Of a stretch of 64,000 nucleotides of DNA, positions 1 through 11,580 are shown piece after piece. The DNA is taken from the NCBI RefSeq assembly GCF_902686445.1, contig NC_062232.1, positions 35,916,454 to 35,980,453 on the forward strand. The letters are read 5' to 3'. The position numbers were made by a program, and so were the translations under genes. Under the pieces are notes generated by a model. It saw only the letters and a program-made list of their open reading frames with translations, made no database searches and was not told where the DNA came from. The DNA comes from Sciurus carolinensis. Its lineage: Eukaryota > Chordata > Mammalia > Rodentia > Sciuridae. How positions within the stretch are numbered: the stretch's first letter is position 1; each line of letters starts with the position of its first letter.

Positions 1-1529
1 GGAATAGTTTCTGTGTTTTCTTCTTCCCACCCTGAATCGCCATTCCTCAGAAACCAAACTGGGTAATTTTTGCTTAAACAAGGGATTCTTGTTAATACCT
101 CCTTGTTGGCCCAGCACATCACTACTTAAGAACAACTTTCAGGCCACAAATGAGCTTATTAACACAAGTAAACAATTCATACTGGACATTCCATATTTCA
201 CTATATAATCATGTAAATTTTATGCCAATCTTTTTTTGAAAAGAAGTGTGGTACAACCTTTATGCAAAGCTTTTAGAAAAAGTGTGCTGTTATCACTTAA
301 AAATCAGTTATCACTAAACTGTCTTTGGTGCAAGATTAGGACACACAGAATACTCATGAATATACATTAATGTGGTTTTGACAATTATGTGGTTAAATAC
401 AATTTTCAGAATTATGAAAGTTCAGGGGGAATGGTCAGATAAAAGAATAGAAATTGTACCATCAAATAACTTAGTAGACAGTTAAATATATCACCTGTAG
501 CCAGACCTGAGTGAGACTAACTTATCAACCCTTGTTAACACCTCAGCAGTCCTCATTAGCTGGGTTTTGAGCTGATCCCCTACAAAAGGGACTCTAGATG
601 GATTCAGTTTAAATGAGGGGGTTCTGAGAGGCTGAAGGCTACCACGAAAATCCTGATAAATGGCACACAAAACATGTATTTAGGATGGAGAAAACATTGG
701 GGATCAAAACAGAGGACTATGGAAAAAAACAACTTTGCCTATGGCTGACTCTGACCCTTAGTTTGAGTAGCTCATGAGTCACATGTGGGTAGAAGTCTTT
801 AGAACATAGGCATGCTATGATTAAATACTGTGGTTGGGGTAGGAGGAGGGAACATTAGAGATTTTTTGGTGAACCATTATTCTTTATTTACCCAGACCAA
901 TTCCTCCTAACCACCAGTCATGTCCTCTCACTATCAACCCCTTCTAATGGTAAGTGAGAACTCTTCAGTGAGACCAGACTTTGTTCCCCATGGCTATAAT
1001 TACCCACCTTTGCTTTTGTAGGCTGCTAGTTGGAGAAGGCACTCCAAACCACCAGTGATCCCTAAAGAGTATGTATGTATTTGCCCAGGTAAGCCGTTTG
1101 GAGCCTGGTCCGCTATCTCATTGAAAAAAAAAAAAAAAAAAAAAAAACTATAAAATGTTTACTATTCTTAATTCTTATAACCCTATGAGTTTCTTATAAT
1201 TTACATAGAAGAGAGTCAGAATGTGCTACATCAAATATGCCACTTTGGCATAAGGATTATTTTAAGCTAAAGGCAATTAAGAAACAACATGCACATAAGA
1301 AACTCTTTGCATAAATTTCCCTTTGTGAAGGTGTATTCCCTTCATACTCAAACACCAGGAAGAAGAGAATGACTGTTCATCACCAGACACAATTTGGAGA
1401 TGGCATTGAGTCTGCATAACAAATGTTACTAAATGACACTTATCTTCCATTATAGTTTCTCCCATATATGTACCTTTCCACAATTTACTGCCCTAGAAAT
1501 TTAAACTTATTTTCTTTTGTCTAGCCACT
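1..1529. other. No gene recognised; unassigned DNA
   Basis: No open frame here looks like a protein family I know. The only clear simple feature is a run of 24 A residues at 1124-1147, which could be the tail of a decayed retroposon, although the sequence just upstream of it is not one I recognise. The stretch at 880-1120 has an LTR-like look but I cannot place it. Confidence 0.5.
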
Positions 1530-1730
1530 TCTTAACAATTTACTCCCTTTTGCTAAAGTAGTATATAAATTCCCAAGGCTAACCACTTCTTTGGGTTTTT
1601 ACCTCTCTGTAAAACACCTGTGTGCATACTTAATAAACTTTTTCTCCTAATCTGTCTTTTGGCAGTTTAATTTGAAAGTCCCAGTTATTGAACCTAACAG
1701 GATAGAGAAGAAGTTTTTCCTCTATTACAT
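1530..1730 (+). repeat. LTR-like fragment (3' half)
   Basis: A TATA-like stretch near 1560 is followed about 70 bp later by an AATAAA polyadenylation signal at 1632-1637 and a T-rich/GT-rich downstream segment. This is the usual order of U3 end, R and U5 in mammalian endogenous retrovirus LTRs. The family cannot be named by eye and the 5' boundary is not defined. Confidence 0.4.
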
Positions 1731-1734
1731 TAAC

Positions 1735-1840
1735 CCCATTTGACAGATGGGAAATTGAGTTAGAAAGATTGAGCCCAAAATATCTAGAAGTTAATACCAG
1801 AATTTGGAATCAGGCAGTCTAATTCTAATACCTATATTCT
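1735..1840 (+). repeat. MIR-like SINE remnant
   Basis: The pattern 'CCCATTTGACAGATGGGAAA' followed by further MIR-like sequence resembles the conserved core and 3' half of ancient MIR SINEs. It is short and diverged. Confidence 0.35.
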
Positions 1841-2100
1841 TCCTTAAGTATTCCACTAAAACTTCAGTTTAGAGAAACAATTCTTCTGTATAACCCAGGG
1901 GCCACATTGTTTTCAAAATACATACTGAGTCTTCAAGTACTAGAATAATTCCCAGTGACGCAAGAAACACTACAAGGAGTACTAGATAGAAGCAACCTAG
2001 AATTTGCTATCCCCATAGGAAACTCGCAATCTTGGACACATGCCCATTGGGCAAAGGATGAGCAGAATCTCTTAGAGTATTTAAATACCTCTTGGTGTGG

Positions 2101-2166
2101 ATTGGGGTTGAGGCTGAGTGGTAGAGTGTGTGAGGCACTGGGTTCAATCTCCAGCATTGCAAAATA
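2101..2166 (+). mobile_element. ID-type SINE, diverged
   Basis: The stretch resembles the tRNA-derived head of rodent ID SINEs. It has an A-box-like 'GGCTGAGTGGTAGAGTGTG' and a B-box-like 'GGGTTCAATCTCCAGCA', followed by a short A-rich end. The copy is old and lacks a clear A tail. Confidence 0.6.
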
Positions 2167-2170
2167 CCTA

Positions 2171-3014
2171 CATATGTAAATATCTCCTGTTGAGTATGGT
2201 CAAAATAAGGAAATAAAGTACAATTTCAACAATCACATGGTTTGCTGCCGTATAAAGCGAAATTTTCCTTAGGTTCTACAATGCTCAAAGAAGGGGAGAA
2301 TGACATGAACCAATTTCACAGGAAATATACTCAATAGTCAGGTACATTAACCACATAGTGAGTTCCAAAATTATTAGAGTCCAGTTGCTCAATTAAGATG
2401 AAAGCAGGCCACTGTGAAAAGTAAAACCTAGGTAAATTTTGAAAAATATCTTTAATTTTTTGCAGGTAGTTTCTCTGGAGAGATGGTGTCCAACAGTGTA
2501 GGTCTGAGATGACAGGTTAAGTCCTTCAATGCTAAGAGTAGTGCCAGACTTGGTAGGTGAGGTATCAAATCTCAAAGGCTGTCAGTGTGTGGCCTATTGA
2601 AAATTGGACTGGCAGGAAGCAACTGAGAGGGCAGCTACCATGACTTAAGCTATCAAAGTGTTTGTCAACATCTTCGGTTTAAATGTATTTTGAAGTTCAG
2701 TAGTTGAAGCTCATACATGGAGTCTGATAAAACATCACATGCTAGAGGGAGAACACTCCAAGTCCTGCCACAGCAAAACATGACACCCATGTAGCAAACT
2801 ATTATGTGTTTGGGATCTTGGAATCATTTCAAAGTTACATAACACTCTTTCACCTCTCTTTACCATACACATATAGGAAAATTAATATAGGTTAAATGTG
2901 CATATGAGGCTGGGCCACAATGTATAAACACAAGGTGGGTAGATTTCCAAAGGACTTAGAAATATAATGACAAAGAGGACAGATGAGAAAAACCTATGGT
3001 TTTTATGGATGGTC
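2171..3014. other. No gene recognised
   Basis: Unassigned sequence between an ID SINE remnant and the target site of the first L1. I see no coding frame or clear repeat. Confidence 0.4.
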
Positions 3015-3026
3015 ACAACTTAGGAT
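3015..3026. repeat. L1 target-site duplication, left copy
   Basis: The 12-bp string ACAACTTAGGAT occurs here and again at 9039-9050, directly flanking the two ends of the minus-strand L1. This is the expected signature of target-primed reverse transcription. Confidence 0.9.
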
Positions 3027-3377
3027 TTTTTTTATTTTTTTATTATTGTAAACAAATGGGATACATGTTGTTTCTCTATTTGTACATGGAGTCAAGGCAT
3101 ACCATTTGTGTAATCACAAATTTACATAGGGCAATGTTGTTTGATTCATTCAGTTATTTTTTCCTTCCCCCTCACCCCTCCCACCCCTCTTCCCTCTATA
3201 CAGTCCTTCCTTCCTCCATTCTTACCACCTTCCTTATCCCTAACCCTAAACTTACCCTAACCCTAACGCAACCCCTCCCACCGCCCATTATTTGTCCTCA
3301 TCCGCTTATCAGCGAGATCATTCGTCCTTTATTTTTTTGAGATTCGCTTATCTCACTTAGCATGATATTCTCCAATT
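3027..3377 (-). other. L1 3' UTR with telomere-like tract
   Basis: This is the 3' UTR of the minus-strand L1. On the sense strand it holds a G-rich polypurine-like region, as is usual for L1 3' UTRs. At 3238-3273 the plus strand carries several CCCTAA units with small interruptions, equal to TTAGGG on the L1 sense strand. The A-rich 3' end abuts the target-site duplication. Confidence 0.8.
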
Positions 3378-6300
3378 TCATCCATTTGCCTGCAAATGCC
3401 AAAATTTATCATTCTTCATGGCGGAGTAATATTCCATTGTATACATATGCCACAGTTTCTTTATCCATTCATCAATTGAAGGGCATCTAGGTTGGTTCCA
3501 CAATCTGCCTATGGTGAATTGAGCAGCAAAGAACATTGATGTGGCTGTATCTCTGTAGTATGCTGATTTTAAGCCTTTTGGGTATAGGCCAAGGAGTGGG
3601 ATAGCTGGGTCAAATGGTGGTTCCATTCCAAGCGTTCTGAGGAATCTCCGTACTGCTTTCCAGAGTGGCTGCACTAATTTGCAACCCCACCAGCAATGTA
3701 TGAGTGTACCTTTTTCCCCACATCCTCGCCAACACCTATTGTTGCTTGTGTTCTTGATAATCGCCATTCTAATTGGGGTGAGATGAAATCTTAGGATAGT
3801 TTTGATTTGCATTTCTCTTATTACTAGAGATGTTGAATATTTTTTCATATAGCTGTTGATTGCTTGTATATCTTCTGTGAAGTGTCTGTTCATTTCCTTA
3901 GCCCATTTGTTGACTGGATTATTTATATTCTTGGCGTAGAGTTTTTTTGAGTTCTTTATAGATTCTGGAAATTAGCGCTCTATGTGAAGTATGAGTGGCA
4001 AAGATATTCTCCCACTCTGTAGGCTCTCTCTTCACATTACTGAGAGTTTCCTTTGCTGAGAGAAAACTTTTAAGTTTGAATCTATCCCAGTTATTGATTC
4101 TTGCTTTTATTTCTTGTGCTATGGGAGTCCTGTTAAGGAAGTCTGATCCTAAGCCAACAAGTTGAAGGTTTGGACCTAATTTTTCTTCTATAAGATGCAG
4201 GGTCTCTGGTCTGATTCCGAGGTCCTTGGTCCATTTTGAGTTGAGTTTTGTGTAGGGCGAGAGATAGGGGTTTAATTTCATTCCGTTGCATATGGTTTTC
4301 CAGTTTTCCCAGCACCATTTGTTGAAGAGGATATCTTTTCTCCGTTGCATATTTTTGGACCCTTTGTCTGAGAAAATTGTATTTATTTGGGTTTGTGTCC
4401 ATGTCCTCTATTCTGTACCATAGATCTACCTGTCTATTTTGGTACCAATACCATGCCATTTTTGTTACTATTGTTTTGTAATAGAGTTGAAGTTCTGGTA
4501 TTGCGATACCCCCTGCTTCGCTCTTTCTACTGAGGATTGCTTTAGCTATTTTGGGTTTTTTATTCTTCCAGATGAATTTCGTAATTGCTTGCTCTATTTC
4601 TGTAAGGTACATCATTGGGATTTTAATTGGAATTGCATTGAATCTGTATAGCACTTTAGGTAGTATGGCCATTTTGACAATATTAATTCTGCCTATCCAA
4701 GAACATGGGAGATCTTTCCATCTTCTAAGGTTTTCTTCAATTTCTTTCTTTAGTGTTCTGTAGTTCTGAGTGTAGAGGTCTTTCACCTCTTTTGTGAGAT
4801 TGATTCCCAAGTACTTTATTTTTTTCGATGCTATTGTGAATGGGGTACTTTTCCTAACTTCTCTTTCTGAAGATTCATCACTTATGTATAAGAATGCATT
4901 GGATTTATGAGCATTGATCTTGTAATCTGCTACTTTACTGAATTCACTTATGAGTTCTAAAAGTTTTCTGGTGGAATTTCCAGGTTCCTCTAAATATATA
5001 ATCTTGTCATCAGCGAACAGGGATAGTTTGAGTTCTTCTTTTCCAATTCGTATCCCTTTAATTTCTTAGGTTTGTCTAATTGCTCTGGCTAGAGTTTCAA
5101 GGACGATGTTGAATAGAAGTGTTGAAAGAGGGCATCCCTGCCTTGTTCCAGTTTTTAGGGGGAATGCTTTCAGTTTTTCACCATTTAGAATGATATTGGC
5201 CATGGGCTTAGCGTAGATGGCCTTTATAATGTTAAGGAATGTTTCCAGTACCCCAATTTTTTCTAGTGTTTTGAGCATGAAGGGATGCTGTATTTTATCG
5301 AATGCTTTTTCTACATCTATCACAATAATCATGTGATTCTTAAATTTAAGTCTGTTGATATGGTGAATGACATTTATTGATTTCCGAATGTTGAACCAAC
5401 CTTGCATCCCTGGGATAAAACCCACTTGATCGTGGTGCACTATCTTTTTAATATATATTTGTATGCGATTTGCTAAAATTTTGTTGAGAATTTTTGCACC
5501 AATGTTCATTAAGGATATTGGTCTGAAATTTTCTTTCTTCGATGTGTCTCTGTCTGGTTTAGGTATCAGGGTGGTATTGGCTTCATAGAATGAGTTTGGG
5601 AGGGTTCCCTCCTCTTCTATTTCATGGAATACTTTGAGGAGTATTGGAATGAGCTCTTCTTTAAAAGGTTTTGTAGAACTGGGCTGAGAACCCATCTGGT
5701 CCCAGACTTTTCTTTGTTGGTAGGCTATTGATGACTTCTTCTATTACATTGCTTGAAATTGATTTATTTAAGTTGTGTATGTCCTCCTCGTTCAGTTTAG
5801 GTAATTCATATGCCTCTAGAAACTTGTTGATGTCTTCGAGGTTTTCTATTTTGTTGGAGTATAGATTTTCGAAATAGCTTCTAATTATGTTTTGTATTTC
5901 ACTCATGTCTGTTGTGATATTTCCTTGTTCATTCCAAATTTTAATAATTTGAGTTTTCTCCCTCTTTGTTAGTATGGCTAAGGGTTTATCAATTTTATTT
6001 ATTTTTTCAAAGAACCAACTATTTATTTTGTTAATTTTTCCAATGGTTTATTTTGTTTCAATTTCATTGATTTCAGCTCTGATTTTAACCATTTCCTGTC
6101 TTCTACTTTTGGTGTTGGTCTGCTCTTCTTTTTCTAGGGCTTTGAGCTGTACTGTTGTTTATTTGTTGATTTCTACTTTTTTTGAATGCTCCCCATGAAA
6201 TAAATCTTCCTCTAAGTACTGTTTTCATAGTGTCCCAGAGATTTTGATAAGATGTGTCTTTGTTCTCGTTTACTTCTAAGAATTTTTTTATTTCCCTCTT

Positions 6301-7106
6301 GATGTCTTCTGTTATCCATTCATCATATAATAGTGTATTATTTAATTTCCAGGTATTGGAGAAGTTTCTGTTCTTTATTCTGTCATTTATTTCTAATTTC
6401 AATCCATTATGATCTGATAGAGTACAAGGTAGTATCTCTATCTTCTTGTATTTGCTAACAGTAGCTTTGTGGTATAAAATATGGTCTATTTTAGAGAAGG
6501 ATCCATGTGCTGCTGAGAAGAAGGTGTATTCTTTCTTTGTTGGATGGTATATTCTATATATGTCGGTTAAGTCTAAATTGTTGATTGTGTTATTGAGATC
6601 TATGGTGTCTTTGTTCAATTTTTGTTTGGAAGATCTATCCAGTGGTGAGAGAGGTGTGTTAAAATCGCCTAGTATTATTGTGTTGTGGTCTATTTGACTT
6701 CTGGAATTGAGAAGGATTTGTTTGACATACATGGATGAGCCAATGTTCGGGGCATAGATATTTATGATTATTATGTCTTGCTGATTTATGTTTCCCTTAA
6801 GCAGTATGAAATGTCCTTCTTTATCCCTTCTGACTAGTTTGGCTTGAAGTCCACATTATCTGAAATGACGATGGATACTCCAGCTTTTTTGCTGTGTCCA
6901 TGTGCATGGTATGTTTTCTCCCATCCTTTCACCTTTAGTCTATGGGTATCTCTTTCTATGAGATGAGTCTCTTGCAGGCAGCATATTGTTGGATTTTTCT
7001 CTTTAATCCAATCTGCCAGTCTATGTCTTTTGATTGATGAGTTCAGGCCATTAACATTCAGGGTTATTATTGTGATATGATTTATATTCCCAGTCATTTG
7101 ACTCAT
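3378..7106 (-). pseudogene. L1 ORF2 (endonuclease/reverse transcriptase), broken
   Basis: Remnant of the L1 ORF2 protein, which in active copies nicks target DNA and reverse-transcribes L1 RNA. In order from its 5' end: the endonuclease N-terminus at 6834-7106 (ITLNVNGLNSS, QETHL); the rest of the endonuclease at 6103-6732 ([14 protein letters not shown], then a SDHNGLK motif); a linker at 5661-5906; and the reverse transcriptase at 5066-5695 ([25 protein letters not shown]). The catalytic FADD box is readable near 5000-5030. The later ORF2 region is at 3919-4810, and the cysteine-containing C-terminal region at 3378-3893 (CWWGCKL). The frame changes at least five times, so no single product is possible. 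Confidence 0.93.
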
Positions 7107-7151
7107 TTGTTTTTTGACATGACTCGGTTTCTCCTTTATTTGGCTATTCCT

Positions 7152-8197
7152 TTAGGCTAGCGCCTCCTGTTGCTGATTTGCATTGTTATTTTTCATCTCT
7201 TCCTCATGGAATATTTTGCTGAGTATGTTCTGTAATGCCAGCTTTCCTTTTGTAAATTCCTTTAGCTTTTGTTTATCATGGAAGGATCTTATTTCGTCGT
7301 CAAATCTGAAAGTAAGTTTTGCTGGGTATAAGATTCTTGGTTGGCATCCGTTTTCTTTCAGGGCTTGGTATATGTTGTTCCAGGCCCTTCTAGCTTTTAG
7401 GGTCTGGATTGAAAAATCTGCTGATATTCTTATTGGTTTCCCCCTGAATGTAATTTGGTTCTTCTCTCTCACAGCCTTTAAAATTCTGTCTTTATTTTGT
7501 ATGTTAGGTATTTTCATAATAATGTGCCTTGGTGTGGGTCTGTTGTAATTTTGTATATTTGGAGTCCTATAAGCCTCTTGTACTTGGTTTTCCATTTCGT
7601 TCTTCAGATTTGGGAAATTTTCTGACATTATTTCATTGAATAGATTGTTCATTCCTTTGGTTTGTTTCTCTAAGCCTTCCTCAATTCCAATAATTCTTAA
7701 ATTTGGCCTTTTCATGATATCCCATAATTCTTGTAGATTCTGTTCATGATTTCTTACCATCTTCTCTGTTTGGTCAATTTTGTTTTCAAGATTAAATATT
7801 TTGTCTTCAATGTCCGAGGTTCTGTCTTCCAGGTGTTCTATCCTATTGGTTATGCTTTCTATGGAGTTTTTAACTTGGTTTATTGTTTCCTTCATTTCAA
7901 GTATTTCTGTTTGCTTTTTTTCAGTATCTCTAACTCTTTATTGAAATGATCTCTTGCTTCCCGTATTTGCTCTTTTAACTGTTGATTGGTGCGATCATTT
8001 AATGCCTACATTTGCTCTTTCATCTCTTCCTTCAATGCATGCATTTGCTCTTTCATCTCCTTGTTTGCTTCCCTGATTGTTTTAATTATGTATATTCTGA
8101 ACTCCCTTTCTGACATTTCTTCTGCTGTGCTGTCATTGGGTTTTATTGATATAGTATCTAGGTTTGTTTGGGACATTTTCTTCCCTTGTTTTCTCAT
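7152..8197 (-). pseudogene. L1 ORF1 (RNA-binding chaperone), broken
   Basis: Remnant of the L1 ORF1 protein, the trimeric RNA-binding partner of ORF2. The N-terminal part lies at 8006-8197 (residues beginning MRKQGKKMSQTNLD, with charged repeats EMKEQM). The larger C-terminal part lies at 7152-7895: a coiled-coil segment (IEHLEDRTSDIEDK), then the RRM-like and C-terminal region (PRHIIMKIPNIQNKDRIL; LYPAKLTFRFDDE). The two parts are in different frames with a break between about 7896 and 8005. ORF2 begins shortly downstream, as in other L1 elements. Confidence 0.9.
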
Positions 8198-8279
8198 ATT
8201 GGTCAGATGTCAGTGGGACCCTGAGATATTGCAGTTTTCCTCTATTGGCTTATAGTGTCCCGGTAGATTTCCAGTGTAT

Positions 8280-9038
8280 CACCTCCCAGCTTGCAGTAAC
8301 CTGAAGTCTTGGAGGAACTTGATAATGCAGTGCTTCCAAAGAAAGCTGCCCCTAGCCCACTACTGGTTCCAGGGCTTGGAGCTGGCTCTGTGTGGAAAGA
8401 CTCTCACTGGGGGGCTTGCTCATAGAAGCTGGCCGTGTGGGAGGAGCCCACTGCCAGAGTGTGCAGGGCTACCTTCGGAAGACTCTAGCTGCCCTGCCCT
8501 GCTCTGATAAGCCGCTCCTATCCATGCCTGCTGCCCAGGTCGAGCTTCACCCAGTGGGGGGGGCTCACCCCGTGGCTCTATTTTAGTCTGAGTCTCTCAA
8601 TGCCTCCCCTTCTTGAATCCTGGGTTCTGGAGCGACTGGAGATGCAGTCACCCTCTAGTCCGCCATCTTGGATCGCCCCGTGGAAAGAACCTGCAGCCGG
8701 ATGGGGCAGGGCCCCCTGAAGAAGTCTCTGGCTGCCCTGCCCTGGTCCCAGAGGCTGCCTGCAGGTTGGAGCTCTCTGTTGGCTCGGGGACTTGTGGCTG
8801 TCTCTGTGTAGAAAGGCTCTCCCTGGGTGGTCTGCTCCGAGAAGCTAGCCTTGAAAGGTGCCTCCCGCCCGAGGGGGCCAGGCTGCTTGGGGAAGTCCCT
8901 GGCTGCCCTGTCCTGGTCCCTGAAGCTGCTTGCGGGCCAGAGCTCGCCGCGCTGGCTCCAGGACTTGGAGCTTGTTCTGTGCAGAAAGGCTCTCACTGGG
9001 GGGCCTGCTCCGAGAAGCTGGAGAAGCTGGCTGTGTGG
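8280..9038 (-). promoter_or_regulatory. L1 5' UTR with repeated promoter units
   Basis: The GC-rich 5' region of the minus-strand L1. Related segments recur: the stretch at about 8700-8765 matches 8871-8936 (spacing about 171 bp), and a third diverged copy lies around 8456-8520. A second motif ending in AGAAGCTGG recurs near 8430 and 9015. This resembles the tandem-monomer promoters of rodent L1 elements. Open frames here on either strand are GC-driven and not genes. Confidence 0.75.
8660..8672 (-). promoter_or_regulatory. YY1-like site in L1 5' UTR
   Basis: On the L1 sense strand the sequence reads CCAAGATGGCGG, close to the YY1 site (AAGATGGC) known near the 5' end of mammalian L1 promoters. 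It sits roughly 370 bp inside the element rather than at the extreme 5' end. Confidence 0.65.
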
Positions 9039-9050
9039 ACAACTTAGGAT
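9039..9050. repeat. L1 target-site duplication, right copy
   Basis: Perfect 12-bp match to 3015-3026, marking the 5' boundary of the minus-strand L1. Confidence 0.9.
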
Positions 9051-9113
9051 CTTTTGACTTATAGTTTTCTGACTTTACAATGATGCAAAAGTAATACATA
9101 TTAAGTAGAAACA

Positions 9114-9261
9114 ATTTTTTTGTTTGTTTGTTTGGGTTTTGTTTGTTTTGGAGGCAGGGACTTGCTATGTTGCTCAGGTTGGTCTTGACCTCAGACTCAA
9201 GTGATCCTCCCACCTCATCTTTCCAAGTATCTGAGATTATAGGTACATACTACCATGCCCA
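9114..9261 (-). mobile_element. B1-type (7SL-derived) SINE
   Basis: In reverse complement this reads as a 7SL-derived SINE: a GGGAGGATCACTTGAG-type segment, then AGACCAACCTGAGCAACATA, ending in an A/CA-rich tail (GTTT repeats on the plus strand at 9119-9150). The 5' end has drifted from the family consensus. Confidence 0.8.
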
Positions 9262-9264
9262 ATT

Positions 9265-9525
9265 TCATCCTTCAAATTTTGATCTTGGACTATGTGATAT
9301 GCGGTCTGATCATCATGATGCTGGGCAGTTGGAATGAGTCACAGCTCCCAGTCAACCCTGCAACCTTGAGGAGGAAACAACTCGCCTTATTAGTATTCTG
9401 TGTTGCTAAGCTAGGATATGTGTGGTAGATTAGGTGGATTGCATGCATTTTCAACTTATGATATTGTCAACTTAAAATGGGTTTATCAGGACATAACCCC
9501 ATTATAAACCAAGAAATATCTGTAC
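9265..9525. mobile_element. Tigger-like DNA transposon fragment
   Basis: The segment around 9450-9525 (GCATTTTCAACTTATGATAT, then AACCCCATTATAAACC) resembles the terminal region of non-autonomous pogo/Tigger-type elements in mammals. The body is diverged. The family name is by resemblance only. Confidence 0.5.
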
Positions 9526-9527
9526 TT

Positions 9528-11235
9528 TGGTCAAACTCACTGCCTTTGTGTTGCTTCAGGTCAGTCAGTGACTGTGCAGCAGACAATTATAAAATATGAT
9601 TTCCGCATGCAATTGGAAAGTACTGATCAGTGCTTTCAATAAACTCAGCAGGAAAAAGGCAGCCAAGAGGGCAAGGAAAGAAGGGAAAATCCTCAGGAGG
9701 GTTCTTGCCAGTAAGGCTGCTGTGGGAAGGCAGGGCACTGAGCATTTCTGACCATTTTCCTATTTCCTGGTCCCCAATTATATTGATAAAAATAGCCTTG
9801 AAGGATTTCTGGGCCTTCGACCTGGTGGAAGTGTTTGGATGGGCTAAAGTTGATATCACACATGTCCATGAATCTTCCAGAGGCTCATGATTGATTAATT
9901 TGTTAAGAAAACCACAGCCCATACTTTCATGGTATCAGTAAAACATTCCAAGTAATGAGCACTAAGCTAATGTCTGTACCCTTTACTTGGACAGAACCAC
10001 TTGGCCTCACATCGTGGGATGTGAGCTGTAAACAGAAATGGCAGATGCTGCACGTCCCACCTCATTACCTAATCCCTTCAAATGAAAAGCAATAAACATG
10101 CTTCTACCTTAAACATGCTGTGTTTGTTCCACATTAATGGAAACTATGTTCTAGTGCAAGTATTGGATTTCAGGTTGTTGGTTAATAACAATTCATTAAT
10201 CTAAAACAAAAAATTGGAGCATTCATTTGCAGGATGGTTACTAGAAGGGGAGCCCGAAATAACCCCTTTCAAGCTTCACTGAGCTTGGTATCAGGGTGAC
10301 TCCATAATGACAGACCTTGGATATATTCATTGATCCCATTGACAGAGATTTCTATAATACCTACACATTCCAGGAAAACTGAAGTAGTAGGACAAGAAAG
10401 CAGAGGGAGAAGATAGAAGGGGAGAGGTGGGGAAACCAGAGAAAATGAAAAGAAAAAGAACAAGAAGGATGAAAGAATCAGGTGAGAGAGAAGTACAGGA
10501 AAGAAAAGAAATCTATCATATTTGACGAATTGGACTTTTAGGAGAATAAAAACAAAGCTTGTTTGCTATTTATTAATACAAAGAGGATTTTGAATGCCAC
10601 TATGGCAGCTAACTGTATGCATGGTGACTTAGCACTTTTTTTTTTTTTTTGAGGAAAAAAACCTAATAGAATGACTTAAACAAACCTAGGGTAAGAAGCA
10701 ACACACAGGAAAAGGAAGGTTGGAGAAAAGATGAGGTTTTTAATTTATTATTATTGCTATACTACAAGGGAATCCCAGGTAGAATAAGGTCCAGAGTGCT
10801 CCTAAACTGATTTTAGTGGCATTTCTTATCCTGCCTGGAAGCACTAATTGACAGCAGGTAGATTTTATTCAAAAGGGAGAGAAGAAAGGGAAAGATATCA
10901 GTCATGAAATGCTGTTTACCACTGTGGCTCCCACCTGGCATTATACCAAAGACTGGGAACAATGGATAGAACACACAGAATAAAGGTGGGAAAATTCCCA
11001 GGCTTTCTGGCTGTGCTGCAGTGCAGATCTGAGAGAAGCAGGGGACCTAAGAGTAGTTGCTGAGTGCTGCAGAGAAGGTACACTCAGATTCTGCAGTTAG
11101 TTGCCCTTCAGAGGGTTTTGCCAGGTGGCACATGCTTCAAAAATTTTCTGTGTAAAATGGTAGAATATTTGGTGACTTTTTGCTAATAATATTTAGGCAG
11201 GGAATCATAAAAGTAAGGTGGATAAATAAAGTTTA
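9528..11235. other. No gene recognised; purine-rich stretch inside
   Basis: Long unassigned interval. Within it, 10381-10515 is strongly purine-biased (GA-rich), and a run of 15 T lies at 10636-10650. No open frame resembles a known protein and I see no well-defined repeat. Confidence 0.4.
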
Positions 11236-11374
11236 AGTTGGGTGCAGTGGCTACACCTGTAGTTCCAGCTACTTGAGAGGCCATGGCAGAAGGATTGCTG
11301 GAATCCAAGAGTTTGAGGCCAGCCTGAGCAAGAGTGAGACCCCATCTCTAAACAATATATAATAAAAAGATAAA
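11236..11374 (+). mobile_element. B1-type SINE
   Basis: Plus-strand 7SL-derived SINE: GGGTGCAGTGGCTACACCTG at the head, TTTGAGGCCAGCCTGAGCAA in the middle, and an A-rich end near 11360. Diverged from any consensus but the order of motifs is clear. Confidence 0.8.
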
Positions 11375-11379
11375 GTTTA

Positions 11380-11580
11380 GAACCTTGGTACTAAATTGTG
11401 ATCTGAGGACCACCAGCAGCAGTAGCATCTGGGAGCTGGTTAGAAACAGAATGCAAGTCCCATTCCAGGCAGACTGAATCAGAACCTACATATTAATAAA
11501 ATCCTGATAGAATTTTTAATAGGTAGATGAAAACTTGAGTGTACAATGGTTAAAACTTGAGTAGCTCTGGTTAAGAGGAA
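11380..11580 (-). mobile_element. MER5A-like hAT element remnant
   Basis: The pattern (AATTGTGATCTGAGGACCAC, then CATTCCAGGCAGACTGAATC) matches the reverse complement of MER5A-type non-autonomous hAT-Charlie elements. It continues to about 11580 with decay. Confidence 0.55.

Larger units (their letters stand above)
3027..9038 (-). mobile_element. Full-length LINE-1, inactive
   Basis: About 6.0 kb on the minus strand, bounded by a perfect 12-bp target-site duplication. Reading right to left it shows a GC-rich 5' UTR with repeated units (about 8280-9038), ORF1 remnants (about 7152-8197), ORF2 remnants (about 3378-7106), a 3' UTR with a G-rich tract on the sense strand, and an A-rich end next to 3027. 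Length and layout match a full-length mammalian L1. Both reading frames carry several stops and frameshifts, so the copy cannot make an intact ORF1p or ORF2p. The degree of decay suggests moderate age, younger than the L1M fragment at 28.4 kb. Confidence 0.95.

Noticed and set aside
3238..3273. Interstitial telomere or ancestral fusion site
   Set aside because: The repeats lie inside the 3' UTR of a bounded L1, so they came with the element and do not mark a chromosome fusion.
7183..7548. 121-codon hydrophobic frame on the plus strand
   Set aside because: Antisense to L1 ORF1; the hydrophobic look comes from reading an A-rich coding strand backwards.
8613..9213. Overlapping open frames of 113-144 codons on both strands
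   Set aside because: They lie in the GC-rich repeated 5' UTR of the L1 or run past its end into flanking DNA; long frames on both strands at once are a composition effect.
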